A stretch of 64,000 nt of DNA, from contig NZ_RXLQ01000018.1 of assembly GCF_003953935.1 (NCBI RefSeq), positions 62,001-126,000 on the forward strand, written 5' to 3'. Shown here piece after piece: positions 1 to 8,543 of this stretch. Below the pieces are notes generated by a model. It saw only the letters and a program-made list of their open reading frames with translations, was not told the origin of the DNA and searched no databases. Position numbers and translations under genes: made by a program. This DNA is from Massilia atriviolacea (GTDB taxonomy: Bacteria > Pseudomonadota > Gammaproteobacteria > Burkholderiales > Burkholderiaceae_D). Every line of letters starts with the position of its first letter. Position 1 is the stretch's first letter.

Positions 1-397
1 GGCTGGCGATGTACAGGCCGTCGCAGGCCACGTCGTGGGTGGCCGACGAAATGGCGACAAGCGTGAGCATGACCACGCAGGCGGCGAACCAGAACGGCAT
101 GTGCAGGGCCAGCGCCACCAGGCCGAGGCAGGCGCCGCCCGCCAGCTGGAAGCTGACCACGATGATCTTCTTGCTGCTCGCCAGTTCCAGGAAGGGGCTC
201 CAGAGCGGCTTGAAGATCCAGGCCGACATGATGGCGGCGGTCCAGTGGGCGATGTCGTCGTTGGCCACCCCCATGCTCTTGAACATCTGGCCGGCCACCA
301 TCGCCACGGCGAAGAAGGGCAGGCCCTGCGCCAGGTACAGGCTGGGGACCCAGGCCAGTGGGCTGCGTTCTTTTCTCGTTGTTTTAGTGAGTTCCAT
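1..397 (-). CDS. AmpG-like MFS permease, N-terminal part (cut by window edge)
   Basis: The visible 132 residues start MELTKTTRKERSPLAW and contain several hydrophobic segments plus a SSATHDVACDG stretch, which resembles the AmpG-like branch of the major facilitator superfamily. That branch imports muropeptides or amino-sugar derivatives across the inner membrane. An in-frame ATG lies 6 bases upstream, but AAGGA sits 5 bases before the chosen start and abuts the upstream one, so 397 is preferred. It lies 41 bases after the second ABC permease, in the same direction, as the probable last gene of the amino-sugar operon. The C-terminus is outside the window, so substrate and full topology cannot be judged. 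Confidence 0.75.
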   Translation of the reverse strand, partial: MELTKTTRKERSPLAWVPSLYLAQGLPFFAVAMVAGQMFKSMGVANDDIAHWTAAIMSAWIFKPLWSPFLELASSKKIIVVSFQLAGGACLGLVALALHMPFWFAACVVMLTLVAISSATHDVACDGLYIAS

Positions 398-438
398 CGA
401 CATCCTTGGTGAGGTGCTTGACTGCGGTATTTGATTGA

Positions 439-1257
439 CTACTTGACCGCGCCGTCCATGCCGCGCATGAAGAAGCGCTGCGTGAACAGGAAGGCGGCCA
501 GCGTGGGCAGGATCGTCAGCACGGTGCCGGCGGCGATCACACGGGTGCTGCTGCCGAAGGTGCCGCGCAAGTACAGCACGCCCACCGACAGCGGAAATTC
601 ATCCGGTTTGCTCATGACGATCGAGGGCCAGATGTATTCGTTCCAGGCTTCGACGGCGGTCAGGATGCCGACCGTGGCCAGCCACGGCGCGATCAGCGGC
701 AGCATGATCTTGCTGAAGATGATCCACTCCGAGGCGCCGTCCACGCGCGCCGCGTCGATCAGGTCTTGCGGCACTTCCTCGAAGGCCTGCTTGAGCAGCA
801 GGATGGCCACCGCCGTGACCACGTTCGGCAGGATCACGCCGGTGTAGGTATCCACCAGCGACAGCTTGGTGACGGTGATGAAGTTGACCAGGAAGTTTAC
901 TTCCGACGGCAGCACCAGGGTCGCGAGGATGATCCCGAACACCAGCTTGCGGCCGCGGAAATGCATGCGCGCCAGCGGATACGCCGCCAGCGAGCACAGT
1001 GCCAGCTTCCAGAACACGGTGAGCGCGGCGATCAGCACCGAGTTCCTGAAGAACGCCAGGATCGGAATCGCGCGGAACACTTCGGCGAAGTTTTCCAGCG
1101 ACGGCGAACGCGGCCAGAAGGTGGGCGGAAAGGCGAACACATTGCCTTCGGTCGAGATGGCGGTGACCAGGGTCCACCAGAACGGGAATACGCACACCAC
1201 GGCGAGCACGCACAGGATCAGGTAATGGCCGAAGGTGGCCAGCGGACGGGCGCGCAT
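439..1257 (-). CDS. Carbohydrate ABC transporter permease, MalG/UgpE type
   Basis: 272 residues starting MRARPLATFGHYLI. It has about six membrane segments and the inner-membrane permease EAA loop (DAARVDGASEW, followed by SKIMLPLIAP), which docks the ATPase. It is the second of two permeases; its ATG overlaps the stop of the upstream permease as TGATG, which implies translational coupling. The reading frame stays open further upstream, but that part is antisense-type shadow of the previous gene. In context it should import GlcNAc or chito-oligosaccharides. No ABC ATPase gene is in this operon, so a shared ATPase encoded elsewhere (as MsiK serves NgcEFG in Streptomyces) is inferred. Confidence 0.9.
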   Translation of the reverse strand: MRARPLATFGHYLILCVLAVVCVFPFWWTLVTAISTEGNVFAFPPTFWPRSPSLENFAEVFRAIPILAFFRNSVLIAALTVFWKLALCSLAAYPLARMHFRGRKLVFGIILATLVLPSEVNFLVNFITVTKLSLVDTYTGVILPNVVTAVAILLLKQAFEEVPQDLIDAARVDGASEWIIFSKIMLPLIAPWLATVGILTAVEAWNEYIWPSIVMSKPDEFPLSVGVLYLRGTFGSSTRVIAAGTVLTILPTLAAFLFTQRFFMRGMDGAVK

Positions 1258-2123
1258 CAGCGGTGCTTTGGTTTGAGGTAGCGCAGGCACACCAGCGCGA
1301 TGCCGATGCAGATGCTCGACACCACCAGGCTGGCGGCGAGTGCGCGCGGCAGCTTGAGGTGCTTGAGCCCCTGGTCGTAGGCGTAGTACAGCGCCGTGAA
1401 GGTCGAATTCATCGGTCCGCCCTGGGTCAGCACGTCGACTTCCTGGTACGCCTTGAGCGCGGCCAGCACCGACAGGATGGTGCATACCGCAATCGTCGGG
1501 CGCAGCATCGGCACGGTGATCTTCCAGAACTGCTGCCAGCGGTTGGCGCCATCGAGCATGGCGGCTTCCTGCATGTCGGCCGGGATCGATTGCAGCGCCG
1601 CCAGGTACATCACCATGTACCAGCCAAGCCCGCGCCAGAGCGTGACGAACATCACCGCGAACAGGGCCAGGGTGTCGTCGGTCAGCCAGCCGATCGGCGC
1701 GTTCGCCAGGCGCAGTTGCATGAAGACGTAATTGAGCGTGCCCTGTTCGTGGAACATGAAGCCCCACATGATGCCCACCACCGACACCGTGGTCACCACC
1801 GGCACGTAGAAGGCGGCGCGGAACCAGCGGATGCCGGGCAGCTGGTTGTTCACCAGGACCGCCAGCGCCACCGCGCCGATCTGCACGAACGGCACCATGA
1901 CCAGGAACAGCAGCGAATTTTTCAGGCCCGTGACGAACATCTCGTTGTCGAAGATGTAGCGGAAGTTATCCAGGCCGACGAAGGAGGTCGGCCGGATCAG
2001 GGAGTAGTCGGTGAACGCGAGGAAGGAGCCGTACGCCACCGGCCAGAACGAAAACACGGCCAGCAGCAGCAGGGCCGGTGCCAGGAACATCCACGCTTGC
2101 AGGGTGTGCCGCCTCGTCGTCAT
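1257..2123 (-). CDS. Carbohydrate ABC transporter permease, MalF/UgpA type
   Basis: 288 residues with an N-terminal membrane segment (AWMFLAPALLLLAVF) and five or more further segments. The EAA loop reads EAAMLDGANRW followed by KITVPMLRP, the hallmark of binding-protein-dependent sugar permeases of the MalF/UgpA group. One base separates its ATG from the stop of the solute-binding protein gene upstream, and its own stop overlaps the MalG-type permease. The three proteins should form an importer of the CUT1 family. Sugar specificity is inferred only from the adjacent nag genes. Confidence 0.9.
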   Translation of the reverse strand: MTTRRHTLQAWMFLAPALLLLAVFSFWPVAYGSFLAFTDYSLIRPTSFVGLDNFRYIFDNEMFVTGLKNSLLFLVMVPFVQIGAVALAVLVNNQLPGIRWFRAAFYVPVVTTVSVVGIMWGFMFHEQGTLNYVFMQLRLANAPIGWLTDDTLALFAVMFVTLWRGLGWYMVMYLAALQSIPADMQEAAMLDGANRWQQFWKITVPMLRPTIAVCTILSVLAALKAYQEVDVLTQGGPMNSTFTALYYAYDQGLKHLKLPRALAASLVVSSICIGIALVCLRYLKPKHR

Positions 2124-2124
2124 G

Positions 2125-3396
2125 TCAGTGCAGCCTTTGCTTGGACAGCTTCTTGTTCCAGATGGCGACCGCCTGGTCGAGCGCCTGCCGCACGTCCTGC
2201 TTGCCGGTGACGCCCGCTTCGACCGCCTTGACCAATGAGCGGCGCAATTCGTCGTAATCGTCGATGCCGGCCACGTACAGGGTGTGCGAGTGCGCCATCG
2301 AGCGCGCGCCCGCTTCCACGGCCTTTTCGGCCGCGCCGGCGTTGCTTGGGTGCGCGAGAAAATACGGGTCGGCCGCCGCCTTGACGGCGGTGGGGAACAC
2401 GCTGGCCTGCTTGGCGAAGGCCAGCTGGTTGGCGTCGCTGGTCAGGTACAGCGCGAATTTGCCGACTGCGGGCAGGATGTCGGCTTTTACGCCCTTGGGG
2501 ATCGCAAAGTGAATCAGCCAGCCGCCGTCGGCGATGCCGGTGGGGCCGAGCGGCGCGGGCGCCACGCCGGTGATGGCGTAGATGTCCTTTGCATCGCCCT
2601 GGATGCGCTTCAAGGCCGTCGGCGGCGCCAGCAGCATGCCTAGGCGCCCGCCCTTGTAGGCGTCGATCACGGCGGGGAAGTTATCTTCGGCGAACAGGCT
2701 TTCCTTCAGCAGGCCGCCGGCCTTGTAGGTGGCCGCGAGTTTTTGCACCAGCGCCACGTGCTGCGGCGAATTGAAGACCGCCTTGCCGTCCTGGATGACG
2801 GCCAGGCCCTGCCACATGAACAGGCCATCGATCTTCGACAGCGCCGGGGCGATGCCGGCCTTGCCGGTGCGCGCCGCGATCTGGCGCGCGAACGCCAGCT
2901 GCTCGTCGAAGCTGTGCGGCCCGCGCGTCAATCCCGCGTCCCTGAAAATATGCTGGTTGTAGGCGATCACGGCGACGTTGCTGTACATCGGGAAGCCGTA
3001 GGTCCTGCCCTTGAAGCGCAGGTCTTCCAGGGTGCTGGGAATGTAGCTCGATTTCGACGCGCCGAGCAGGGCGTCGATCGGCGTGAGCAGTTCGTCGCGC
3101 GCGTATTCGTCGGCCCAGGGCACGTTCAGGTTGACCAGCGCCGGCGGCGTGCCGGCCACGATGCGGGTGACCAGCTTGGTCTGGATCACGTCCCACGGAA
3201 AATCGATCCACTCGATCTTCACGCCCGGATTGGCGGCCTCGTAGTTGCGCGCCACCGATTCGAAAAACGGCGTGAACTTGGGCTTCATGCTGAAGGTCCA
3301 GAACTCGATTTTCGTTTCGGCGGCGGCCGCCGAAGCCGCCAGCCCCAGTGCCATCAATGCCGTCAGCAGCGCAGTGAGCTTCAACTTGATCATCAT
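2125..3396 (-). CDS. Extracellular sugar-binding protein of ABC importer (family 1)
   Basis: 423 residues. A signal peptide (MMIKLKLTALLTALMALGLA, cleavage likely after ASAAAA) is followed by a typical SBP family 1 fold start (TKIEFWTFSMKPKFTPFFES) and internal features such as PWADEYARDELLTPID and YGFPMYSNVAVIAYN. It acts in the periplasm, delivering a sugar to the MalF/MalG-type permeases encoded directly downstream. Two tandem ATG codons are possible starts; no strong ribosome-binding site precedes either. It lies 16 bases after the SIS-domain deaminase gene. Ligand is inferred from context as GlcNAc or a chito-oligosaccharide. Confidence 0.9.
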   Translation of the reverse strand: MMIKLKLTALLTALMALGLAASAAAAETKIEFWTFSMKPKFTPFFESVARNYEAANPGVKIEWIDFPWDVIQTKLVTRIVAGTPPALVNLNVPWADEYARDELLTPIDALLGASKSSYIPSTLEDLRFKGRTYGFPMYSNVAVIAYNQHIFRDAGLTRGPHSFDEQLAFARQIAARTGKAGIAPALSKIDGLFMWQGLAVIQDGKAVFNSPQHVALVQKLAATYKAGGLLKESLFAEDNFPAVIDAYKGGRLGMLLAPPTALKRIQGDAKDIYAITGVAPAPLGPTGIADGGWLIHFAIPKGVKADILPAVGKFALYLTSDANQLAFAKQASVFPTAVKAAADPYFLAHPSNAGAAEKAVEAGARSMAHSHTLYVAGIDDYDELRRSLVKAVEAGVTGKQDVRQALDQAVAIWNKKLSKQRLH

Positions 3397-3412
3397 CGAT
3401 GGCAGAGGAGGG

Positions 3413-4435
3413 TCAGTTGGTCTTGGTGACTTTGCTCAGGTGGCGCGGACGGTCCGGGTCCATGCCGCGCGCTTTCGACAGGTGCGCCGCCATCACATAG
3501 AACGCCTGCACGGCGACGATCGGGTCCAGGTCCGGGGTGGCGGCGGTCGGCAGGGTCAGGTCGCGCTCGGCCACGTCGGCGGGCGCTGCCAGCAGCACGC
3601 GCGCGCCACGGGTGCGCATCTCGGCCGCCAGTGCGATCAGGCCGGCCTGGGTCGGTCCGCGCGTGGCGAAAATCAGCAGCGGGTAGCCGTCTTCGATCAG
3701 CGCCATCGGGCCGTGCTTGATCTCGGCGCCGCTGAACGCTTCCGCCTGCAGGGCCGAGGTTTCCTTGAACTTGAGCGCCGATTCGAGCGCGATCGGAAAA
3801 CTGATGCCGCGTCCGACCACCATGATGTTGCGGGCCGGCGTGAGCACTTCCAGCGCCGGCGACCAGTCCACTTCGGTTGCACTGCGCAACGCTTGCGGCA
3901 GGGCGGCCAGGCCGTCCGTCAGTTCCGGGTCGTTCTGCCACTGCGCCACCAGGCGCGCACCGGCCACGAGACTCGTGATGAAGCTCTTGGTGGCGGCCAC
4001 GCTCTGCTCCTTGCCTGCGCGCAGGGGCATGGCCCATTCGGCGGCGTTGGCCAGGGGCGAATCGATATCGTTGACCAGCGCGATGGTGGTGGCGCCGCCG
4101 TCGCGGAAGTAGCGGATCGGTTCGACCACGTCCGGGCTCTGGCCCGATTGCGAAATGGCGATGGTGAGGGTGTCGCGCGTGACCAGCGGCGACTTGTACA
4201 GGGTCACCAGCGACATCGGCAGGGAGGCGACGATGCGCCCCATGCGCGCCATGATCAGGTAGGCGCAGTAGTTGGCGGCGTGGTCGGAACTGCCGCGCGC
4301 CACGGTCAGCGCCGTGTTGAAGGTGGTGGTCCTCAGCTTGCGGCCCAGTTCCGCGTAGCGTTCGACGTCGTTCTCCAGCTGCAGGGCGACGCAGTCGGCG
4401 GCGGACAGGGCTTCTTTAAGCATCAGTGAGGTCAC
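3413..4435 (-). CDS. nagB-II: Glucosamine-6-phosphate deaminase, SIS type (NagB-II)
   Basis: 340 residues with two SIS (sugar isomerase) domains. Visible signatures are TVARGSSDHAANYCAYL and AISQSGQSPDVVEPIRYF in the first domain and VVGRGISFPIALESALKFKE with AEIKHGPMALIEDGYP in the second. These match the GlmS-isomerase-like NagB-II family, which converts GlcN-6-P to fructose-6-P and ammonia, the step after NagA. The start is GTG at 4435: AAGGAG lies 7 bases upstream inside the nagA 3' end, while an ATG 12 bases further in has no suitable site. The gene overlaps nagA by 20 bases. Confidence 0.88.
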   Translation of the reverse strand: MTSLMLKEALSAADCVALQLENDVERYAELGRKLRTTTFNTALTVARGSSDHAANYCAYLIMARMGRIVASLPMSLVTLYKSPLVTRDTLTIAISQSGQSPDVVEPIRYFRDGGATTIALVNDIDSPLANAAEWAMPLRAGKEQSVAATKSFITSLVAGARLVAQWQNDPELTDGLAALPQALRSATEVDWSPALEVLTPARNIMVVGRGISFPIALESALKFKETSALQAEAFSGAEIKHGPMALIEDGYPLLIFATRGPTQAGLIALAAEMRTRGARVLLAAPADVAERDLTLPTAATPDLDPIVAVQAFYVMAAHLSKARGMDPDRPRHLSKVTKTN

Positions 4436-5528
4436 ACTTTTCTCCTTCGATATAGACAGCTTTGATTTTCAAATCGCGGTCCAGCACCACCATGTCGGCA
4501 AAGGCGCCGATCGCCAGGCGTCCGCGTTCGGTTTCGCCGAGGTAGTCGGCGGCATAGGTCGAGACGCGGTGCGATGCGTCTTCCAGGGTCAGGCCCAGGC
4601 TGACCAGGTTGCGCAGCGCCTGGTCCATGGTCAATGTGCTGCCGGCCAGCGTGCCGTCGGGCAGGCGCACGCCGCCCATGCACTTCTGCACGCTATGGCG
4701 GCCAAGCTTGTAGTCGCCGTCCGGCATGCCGGTGGCGGCGGTGGAGTCGGTGACGCAGTACAGGTGCGGGATCGAGCGCAGCGCCACCTTGATGGCGCCC
4801 GGGTGCACGTGCAGCAGGTCGGGAATCAGTTCGGCATACTGCGCATGCGCCAGCGCCGCGCCGACCATGCCCGGCTCGCGATGGTGCAGGGGGCTCATGG
4901 CGTTGAACAGGTGCGTGAAGCCGGCCGCGCCGTGCTCCAGCGCGGCCACGCCGTCTTCGTACGATCCGAGCGTGTGGCCGATCTGCACGCGGATGCCGGC
5001 GTTGCTCAGTTCGCGCACCAGGTTCAGGTGGCCGGCGATTTCGGGCGCCACGGTAATCAGGCGCATCGGGGCCAGGGTGCCCAGCTGCTGCACTTCGGCC
5101 AGGGTGGCGGCGCGCGCGTAGTTCGGCTGCGCTCCCAGCTTGCCGGAGTTGATGTACGGGCCTTCCAGGTGCACGCCGAGGATGCGCGCCGCGCCCGGCC
5201 GGCGGTCGGCGCAGGCCGCACCGATCGAGCGCAAGGCCGCCGTGATCTCGTGCGGCGGCGCGGTCATGGTGGTGGCCAGCAGGCTGGTGGTGCCGTGCCT
5301 GGCATGCATGGCGGCGATGATGTGCGGCGCGTCGCCCGCTTCCATGATGTCCTTGCCGCCGCCGCCGTGCACGTGCAGGTCGATGAAGCCGGGGATGATG
5401 TAATCGTCGCCGTTGACCGTGGGGTCGACCGCAGCGCCGTCGATGTCCGTTATGCGCTCGCCGAAGCCGACCGCGCCTTTGACCCAGCCGCTGCTGGTCA
5501 GGATATTGCCCTTGATTGCATCGCTCAT
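4416..5528 (-). CDS. nagA: N-acetylglucosamine-6-phosphate deacetylase
   Basis: 370 residues of the amidohydrolase fold. It has the DLHVHGGGG metal motif (His52, His54), HLEGPYI, the GHT and HLFNAM motifs, and VTDSTAATGM with the likely catalytic Asp. The enzyme deacetylates GlcNAc-6-P to GlcN-6-P in the cytoplasm, feeding the SIS-type deaminase encoded next. The start ATG overlaps the TGA of the gntR gene (ATGA), and its 3' end carries the ribosome-binding site for the deaminase. Length is normal for the family. Confidence 0.95.
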   Translation of the reverse strand: MSDAIKGNILTSSGWVKGAVGFGERITDIDGAAVDPTVNGDDYIIPGFIDLHVHGGGGKDIMEAGDAPHIIAAMHARHGTTSLLATTMTAPPHEITAALRSIGAACADRRPGAARILGVHLEGPYINSGKLGAQPNYARAATLAEVQQLGTLAPMRLITVAPEIAGHLNLVRELSNAGIRVQIGHTLGSYEDGVAALEHGAAGFTHLFNAMSPLHHREPGMVGAALAHAQYAELIPDLLHVHPGAIKVALRSIPHLYCVTDSTAATGMPDGDYKLGRHSVQKCMGGVRLPDGTLAGSTLTMDQALRNLVSLGLTLEDASHRVSTYAADYLGETERGRLAIGAFADMVVLDRDLKIKAVYIEGEKCDLTDA

Positions 5529-6259
5529 CGGCGCGACTCCGCTACAAATTCATAATAGTCACTGCGGCAGAACGAGTGGGTCAGTTCCACCGCCGCGCCG
5601 CTGTCCAGGTAACTCACACGGGTAATGTGCAGCATCGCCGCTCCCGGGGCCAGGCCGGCCAGGCGCGCCTGCTCCGCGTTGGCGTTGACGGCGCGGATAT
5701 GCTGCAGCGCGCGCATCGGAATGGCGCCGCGCGCTTCCAGGTAGCCGTACAGCGAATCGGTCACGCTGTGCGGGTCGGGCATGTGGATCGCCGGGATGGT
5801 GGTCGTTTCGATCGCCATCACCACGTCGTCGGCGGTGCGCAGGCGGCGCAGGCGCGCCACCGGCATGTTGGGCGACAGGCCCAGCGACAGCAGTTCCAGG
5901 GGAGCCGCCACGCCGATCTCGCGTTCCAGCCAGCGCGAGCCGGCGGTGAAGCCGCGCTGGCTCAGTTCTTCCGAAAAGCTGGTCAGGCGCGAGAGCGGCT
6001 GTTCGAGCTTGGGCGTGATGTAGGTGCCGGAACCGCGCCGGCGCGTCAGCATGCCGCGCTCGCACAGCATGTCGATGGCCTTGCGCGCGGTGACGCGCGA
6101 GATGTCGAGCATGTCCGAGAGCATGCGCTCGGACGGCAGCGCTTCGTTGGCGCGCCAGTCGCCGCTGGTGATGCCGGCCGATAGCTTGTTCGCCAGCTGC
6201 ATGTAGAGTGGGGTGACGCTGTCGGCGTCGGGCTTGAAATCGCTGAGCTGCGCAAGCAT
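5525..6259 (-). CDS. GntR/HutC-family regulator of amino-sugar use (NagR/NagQ-like)
   Basis: 244 residues. An N-terminal winged helix-turn-helix (LPSERMLSDMLDISRVTARKA and MLTRRRGSGTYI, residues about 40-80) is followed by a UTRA effector domain to the C-terminus, as in DasR and NagR, which sense GlcN-6-P or GlcNAc-6-P. The open frame extends 1 kb upstream, but that is shadow of the kinase gene; ATG at 6259 follows the kinase stop by 2 bases. Being inside the operon, it probably autoregulates it. Palindromes near 7218-7250 and 7333-7347 are candidate sites. Confidence 0.88.
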   Translation of the reverse strand: MLAQLSDFKPDADSVTPLYMQLANKLSAGITSGDWRANEALPSERMLSDMLDISRVTARKAIDMLCERGMLTRRRGSGTYITPKLEQPLSRLTSFSEELSQRGFTAGSRWLEREIGVAAPLELLSLGLSPNMPVARLRRLRTADDVVMAIETTTIPAIHMPDPHSVTDSLYGYLEARGAIPMRALQHIRAVNANAEQARLAGLAPGAAMLHITRVSYLDSGAAVELTHSFCRSDYYEFVAESRR

Positions 6260-6261
6260 GG

Positions 6262-7134
6262 TTAGTGTCCTCTCACGTGGAGTTCGATCATGCGCAGCGC
6301 GCCGCTGGCGGAGTCGCCCAGCGGAGCGACGCTGCGTGCCAGCAGGTCCGGCGGCAGGTAGGCGCGCAGCGGCGCGCCAAGGCCGCCGCACAGCGCCAGC
6401 GGCAGCTGGCCGGACGGGTCGAGCGCGTGCGCCATCAAGGCCACTTCGCGCCCGGCATCGGCCAGGATGGCGCGCGCGGTGTCGTCGGTGCCGGCATGCG
6501 CCACCACCAGCGGCGCCAGCGAGGCGAACACGGTCTGGCTGGCGCCGCCGATCCAGACCTGGATCGCATTGCGTTCGCCGCCGCAGTTCTCGATCACCGC
6601 CTGCGCAAAGGCGCTGTGCGGCGCGCGGCCGTCGATGACTTTTTCGATATGGGCGATGGCGCGCAGGCCCATCCAGCCGCCGCCGGCTTCGTCCCCGGTC
6701 GGGAAGCCCCAGCCGCCCACTTCGCGCAGGCTGCCGTCGGCCAGCAAGGCCTGGCCCACGCTGCCGGTGCCGATGGCCACGATGGTGCCCGCCTTGCCGC
6801 CGTGCGCGCCGAGCAGGGTGGTGTAGCCGTCGTTGTCGAGGCGCAGGGCGCCGAAGCCCGGATTGGCGGCCACGCATTGCTCGGCCCACAGCGGATTGTG
6901 CACGCCGGCCAGGCCCATTCCGATGCCGATGCTGGCGTTGGCCGGCTGCGCCACGCCGGCCGCGCCGAAGGCCGAGGCGATCGCGTCGGCGATCGAATGC
7001 CACGCCTGCGCGATGCCGAGCGAGAGGCCGGACGGGCCGCCCTGGCCTTGTGCCAACGCGGTGCCGTCGGCGCGCGCCAGGCGCACTCTGGTACCGGTTC
7101 CACCGCCATCGACGCCGATGAGATATTCGATCAT
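6262..7134 (-). CDS. nagK: N-acetylglucosamine kinase, BadF/BadG/BcrA/BcrD ATPase family
   Basis: 290 residues with the N-terminal phosphate loop GVDGGGTGTRVRLA, GIGMGLAGVHNP, a second ATP-fold signature IVAIGTGSVGQALL and GGWGFPTGDEAGGGWMG, typical of eukaryote-like GlcNAc kinases. It would phosphorylate imported GlcNAc to GlcNAc-6-P, which suits an ABC importer that, unlike a PTS, delivers unphosphorylated sugar. It is the first gene of the operon, about 35 bases downstream of the predicted transcription start. The ribosome-binding site is weak. The symbol is assigned by role and is not specific to one orthologue. Confidence 0.88.
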   Translation of the reverse strand: MIEYLIGVDGGGTGTRVRLARADGTALAQGQGGPSGLSLGIAQAWHSIADAIASAFGAAGVAQPANASIGIGMGLAGVHNPLWAEQCVAANPGFGALRLDNDGYTTLLGAHGGKAGTIVAIGTGSVGQALLADGSLREVGGWGFPTGDEAGGGWMGLRAIAHIEKVIDGRAPHSAFAQAVIENCGGERNAIQVWIGGASQTVFASLAPLVVAHAGTDDTARAILADAGREVALMAHALDPSGQLPLALCGGLGAPLRAYLPPDLLARSVAPLGDSASGALRMIELHVRGH

Positions 7135-7175
7135 GTGTGTTGTTGTCCGGGTTCTGGATTGGGGAAGGTGTGGGC

Positions 7176-7204
7176 ACTATATGATCGACAAACCACCTTG
7201 TCAA
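7176..7204 (-). promoter_or_regulatory. Near-consensus sigma-70 promoter of the nag operon
   Basis: On the minus strand TTGACA (7199-7204) and TATAGT (7176-7181) are separated by exactly 17 bases. This is a full-consensus -35 and a five-of-six -10, and would start transcription about 35 bases before nagK. Such a strong promoter calls for a repressor, consistent with the gntR gene in the operon. Confidence 0.85.
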
Positions 7205-7217
7205 CAGGTATTTAAGT

Positions 7218-7250
7218 GGTATTATAAAATACCGAATTGGCATGGTGCCA
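7218..7250. promoter_or_regulatory. Candidate GntR operators upstream of the nag promoter
   Basis: GGTATT-ATAA-AATACC (7218-7233) is a perfect inverted repeat with a 4-base spacer, the kind of GGTATT/AATACC dyad seen with HutC-type GntR proteins. A second dyad TGGCA-TGG-TGCCA (7238-7250) follows. Both lie just upstream of the -35 element. No binding evidence; the assignment is by pattern. Confidence 0.5.
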
Positions 7251-7332
7251 CATGGCGCTGATGACAAGGTAAGTCATTGTTTGATAAGGATTTATAAAAC
7301 GAGGCCAATGGTATTGCCCTGGCTTTGGTTTA

Positions 7333-7347
7333 ATGCCAATTTGGTAT
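7333..7347. promoter_or_regulatory. 15-bp imperfect palindrome, possible distal operator
   Basis: ATGCCAA-T-TTGGTAT has 6 of 7 arm positions complementary. It lies about 100 bp upstream of the proximal dyads, a spacing that would allow looping or a second regulator. The rest of the 7135-7498 intergenic region holds the promoter and GC-rich hairpins but no convincing gene. Confidence 0.4.
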
Positions 7348-7470
7348 GGGGAGGAAGGTGCGGAGGGGGATTTGGCGCAGCCGCCGCGATGCGGGGATGT
7401 CGTGCTGGCGCGGGCGCTGCCGCCCTGGCCTGGCGCCAGGGCAGCGCTCGATGCGCCGCCCTGGGGCCAG

Positions 7471-7486
7471 GACGCGGGCAAACCCG
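7471..7486 (-). terminator. Possible hairpin terminator after the GIN-domain gene
   Basis: CGCGGG-CAAA-CCCGCG forms a perfect 6-bp stem about 13 bases after the stop codon. No U-run follows on the minus strand, so termination would be weak or Rho-assisted. Confidence 0.3.
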
Positions 7487-7498
7487 CGCTGGAAGAAA

Positions 7499-8401
7499 TC
7501 AGTTGGCGCTGGCGCTGGCGCCCTTGCGGTCGTAGCGCATCAGTTGCGGGGCGCCGGTGCCGGCCTGCTTGACCCGCACTTCGGCATTGCCCGAACCGCG
7601 CACGCTCACCGCCGCCTGTTGCGCGACCAGGTTTTCGCCGTCGACGCTGCCGGAGCCGCTCAGGTCCGCCGTGAGCGCGCCGACCGTGCCTTCGATGTCG
7701 ATCTCGCCGGAACCTGCCACCACCAGGCGCGCCTTGTCGGCGCGCAGCTGCTTGACGGTCAGTTCGCCCGAGCCGTGCACCTCACCGACGAACGGCTGGC
7801 TGCCGCCGGGCACGCAGGCTTCGCCCGAGCCGCGCAGCACGGCGCTGCTGCGCTCGACGACCAGGCCGCAGGCTTCGATGTCGCCCGAGCCGTGCGCGTT
7901 GACCTGCAAGGTGCGCGCCTCGCCGGCCAGGTTGACGTCGCCCGAGCCTTTCATGGTCAGATTGAGCTTGCCGGTCTTGAGCTGGAACAGCTCGACGTCG
8001 CCCGAGCCGCTCAGGTTCAGCGCGAACTCGTCGCCGCCCACCTGGCTGAGCGTCACGTCGGCGCTGCCGCTATTGGCCAGGCTGCGCAGGCCCGGCGCGG
8101 CGATGTTGATGGTGGCGCGCTCGTCGTTGAAGCTGATGTCGATGCCGCTGCGCGAACGCGGACGCACGATCAGGGTGTCGCCCTTGACGACGGTGTCGAT
8201 GCGGTCGAGTTCCTTGCGCGGGCCCGACAGTTCGAGCGCTTGCGTGCCCTGGCCGACGATCACCACTTTATAGGGGCCGGACAGGTCGATCGCATGGAAG
8301 GGGGCGACCTTGCGCGCCTCGGTGGTGGTCTGGGCATGGGCGGCGGCCGCGGCGGCGCAGAGCAGGGTGGCAATGGTGGCTTGCTTGAAGTAGTGTGTCA
8401 T
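7499..8401 (-). CDS. Exported GIN-domain (DUF2807) protein
   Basis: 300 residues. A signal peptide (MTHYFKQATIATLLCAAAAA, cleavage near AHAQ) precedes a repetitive beta-helix body in which Ser-Gly-Ser-Gly turns recur (SGSADV, SGSGDVELF, KGSGDVNLA, HGSGDIEA, RGSGEA, HGSGEL, AGSGEIDIEG, SGSGSVDGE). This is the pattern of the GIN or DUF2807 family of exported right-handed parallel beta-helix proteins. The molecular role is not established; an envelope location is inferred. It is a single gene, with a strong terminator upstream of it separating it from the 8643 gene. Confidence 0.85.
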   Translation of the reverse strand: MTHYFKQATIATLLCAAAAAAHAQTTTEARKVAPFHAIDLSGPYKVVIVGQGTQALELSGPRKELDRIDTVVKGDTLIVRPRSRSGIDISFNDERATINIAAPGLRSLANSGSADVTLSQVGGDEFALNLSGSGDVELFQLKTGKLNLTMKGSGDVNLAGEARTLQVNAHGSGDIEACGLVVERSSAVLRGSGEACVPGGSQPFVGEVHGSGELTVKQLRADKARLVVAGSGEIDIEGTVGALTADLSGSGSVDGENLVAQQAAVSVRGSGNAEVRVKQAGTGAPQLMRYDRKGASASAN

Positions 8402-8543
8402 GGCAGGTGGCCGCTGGGCGGCGTTGAGTTCGGAGCATCAAGAATACGGCCACGGACGCGCACACGCGCGCACAAACCGATGGATCGACGAATCGGCGGT
8501 TTGAACGGTGAGGATGAGGGGATAAGGCGGGGAAAAACAGGTC

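Noticed and set aside
5525-7267. GntR protein as a 580-residue fusion
   Set aside because: The first 336 residues are the out-of-frame shadow of nagK, Arg-rich and without motifs. The true start is the ATG at 6259.
7600-8300. CRISPR-like or repeat array
   Set aside because: Regularly spaced GGCTCGGGC-type words are explained by recurring Ser-Gly-Ser-Gly codons of the GIN-domain protein; spacers are coding and irregular.
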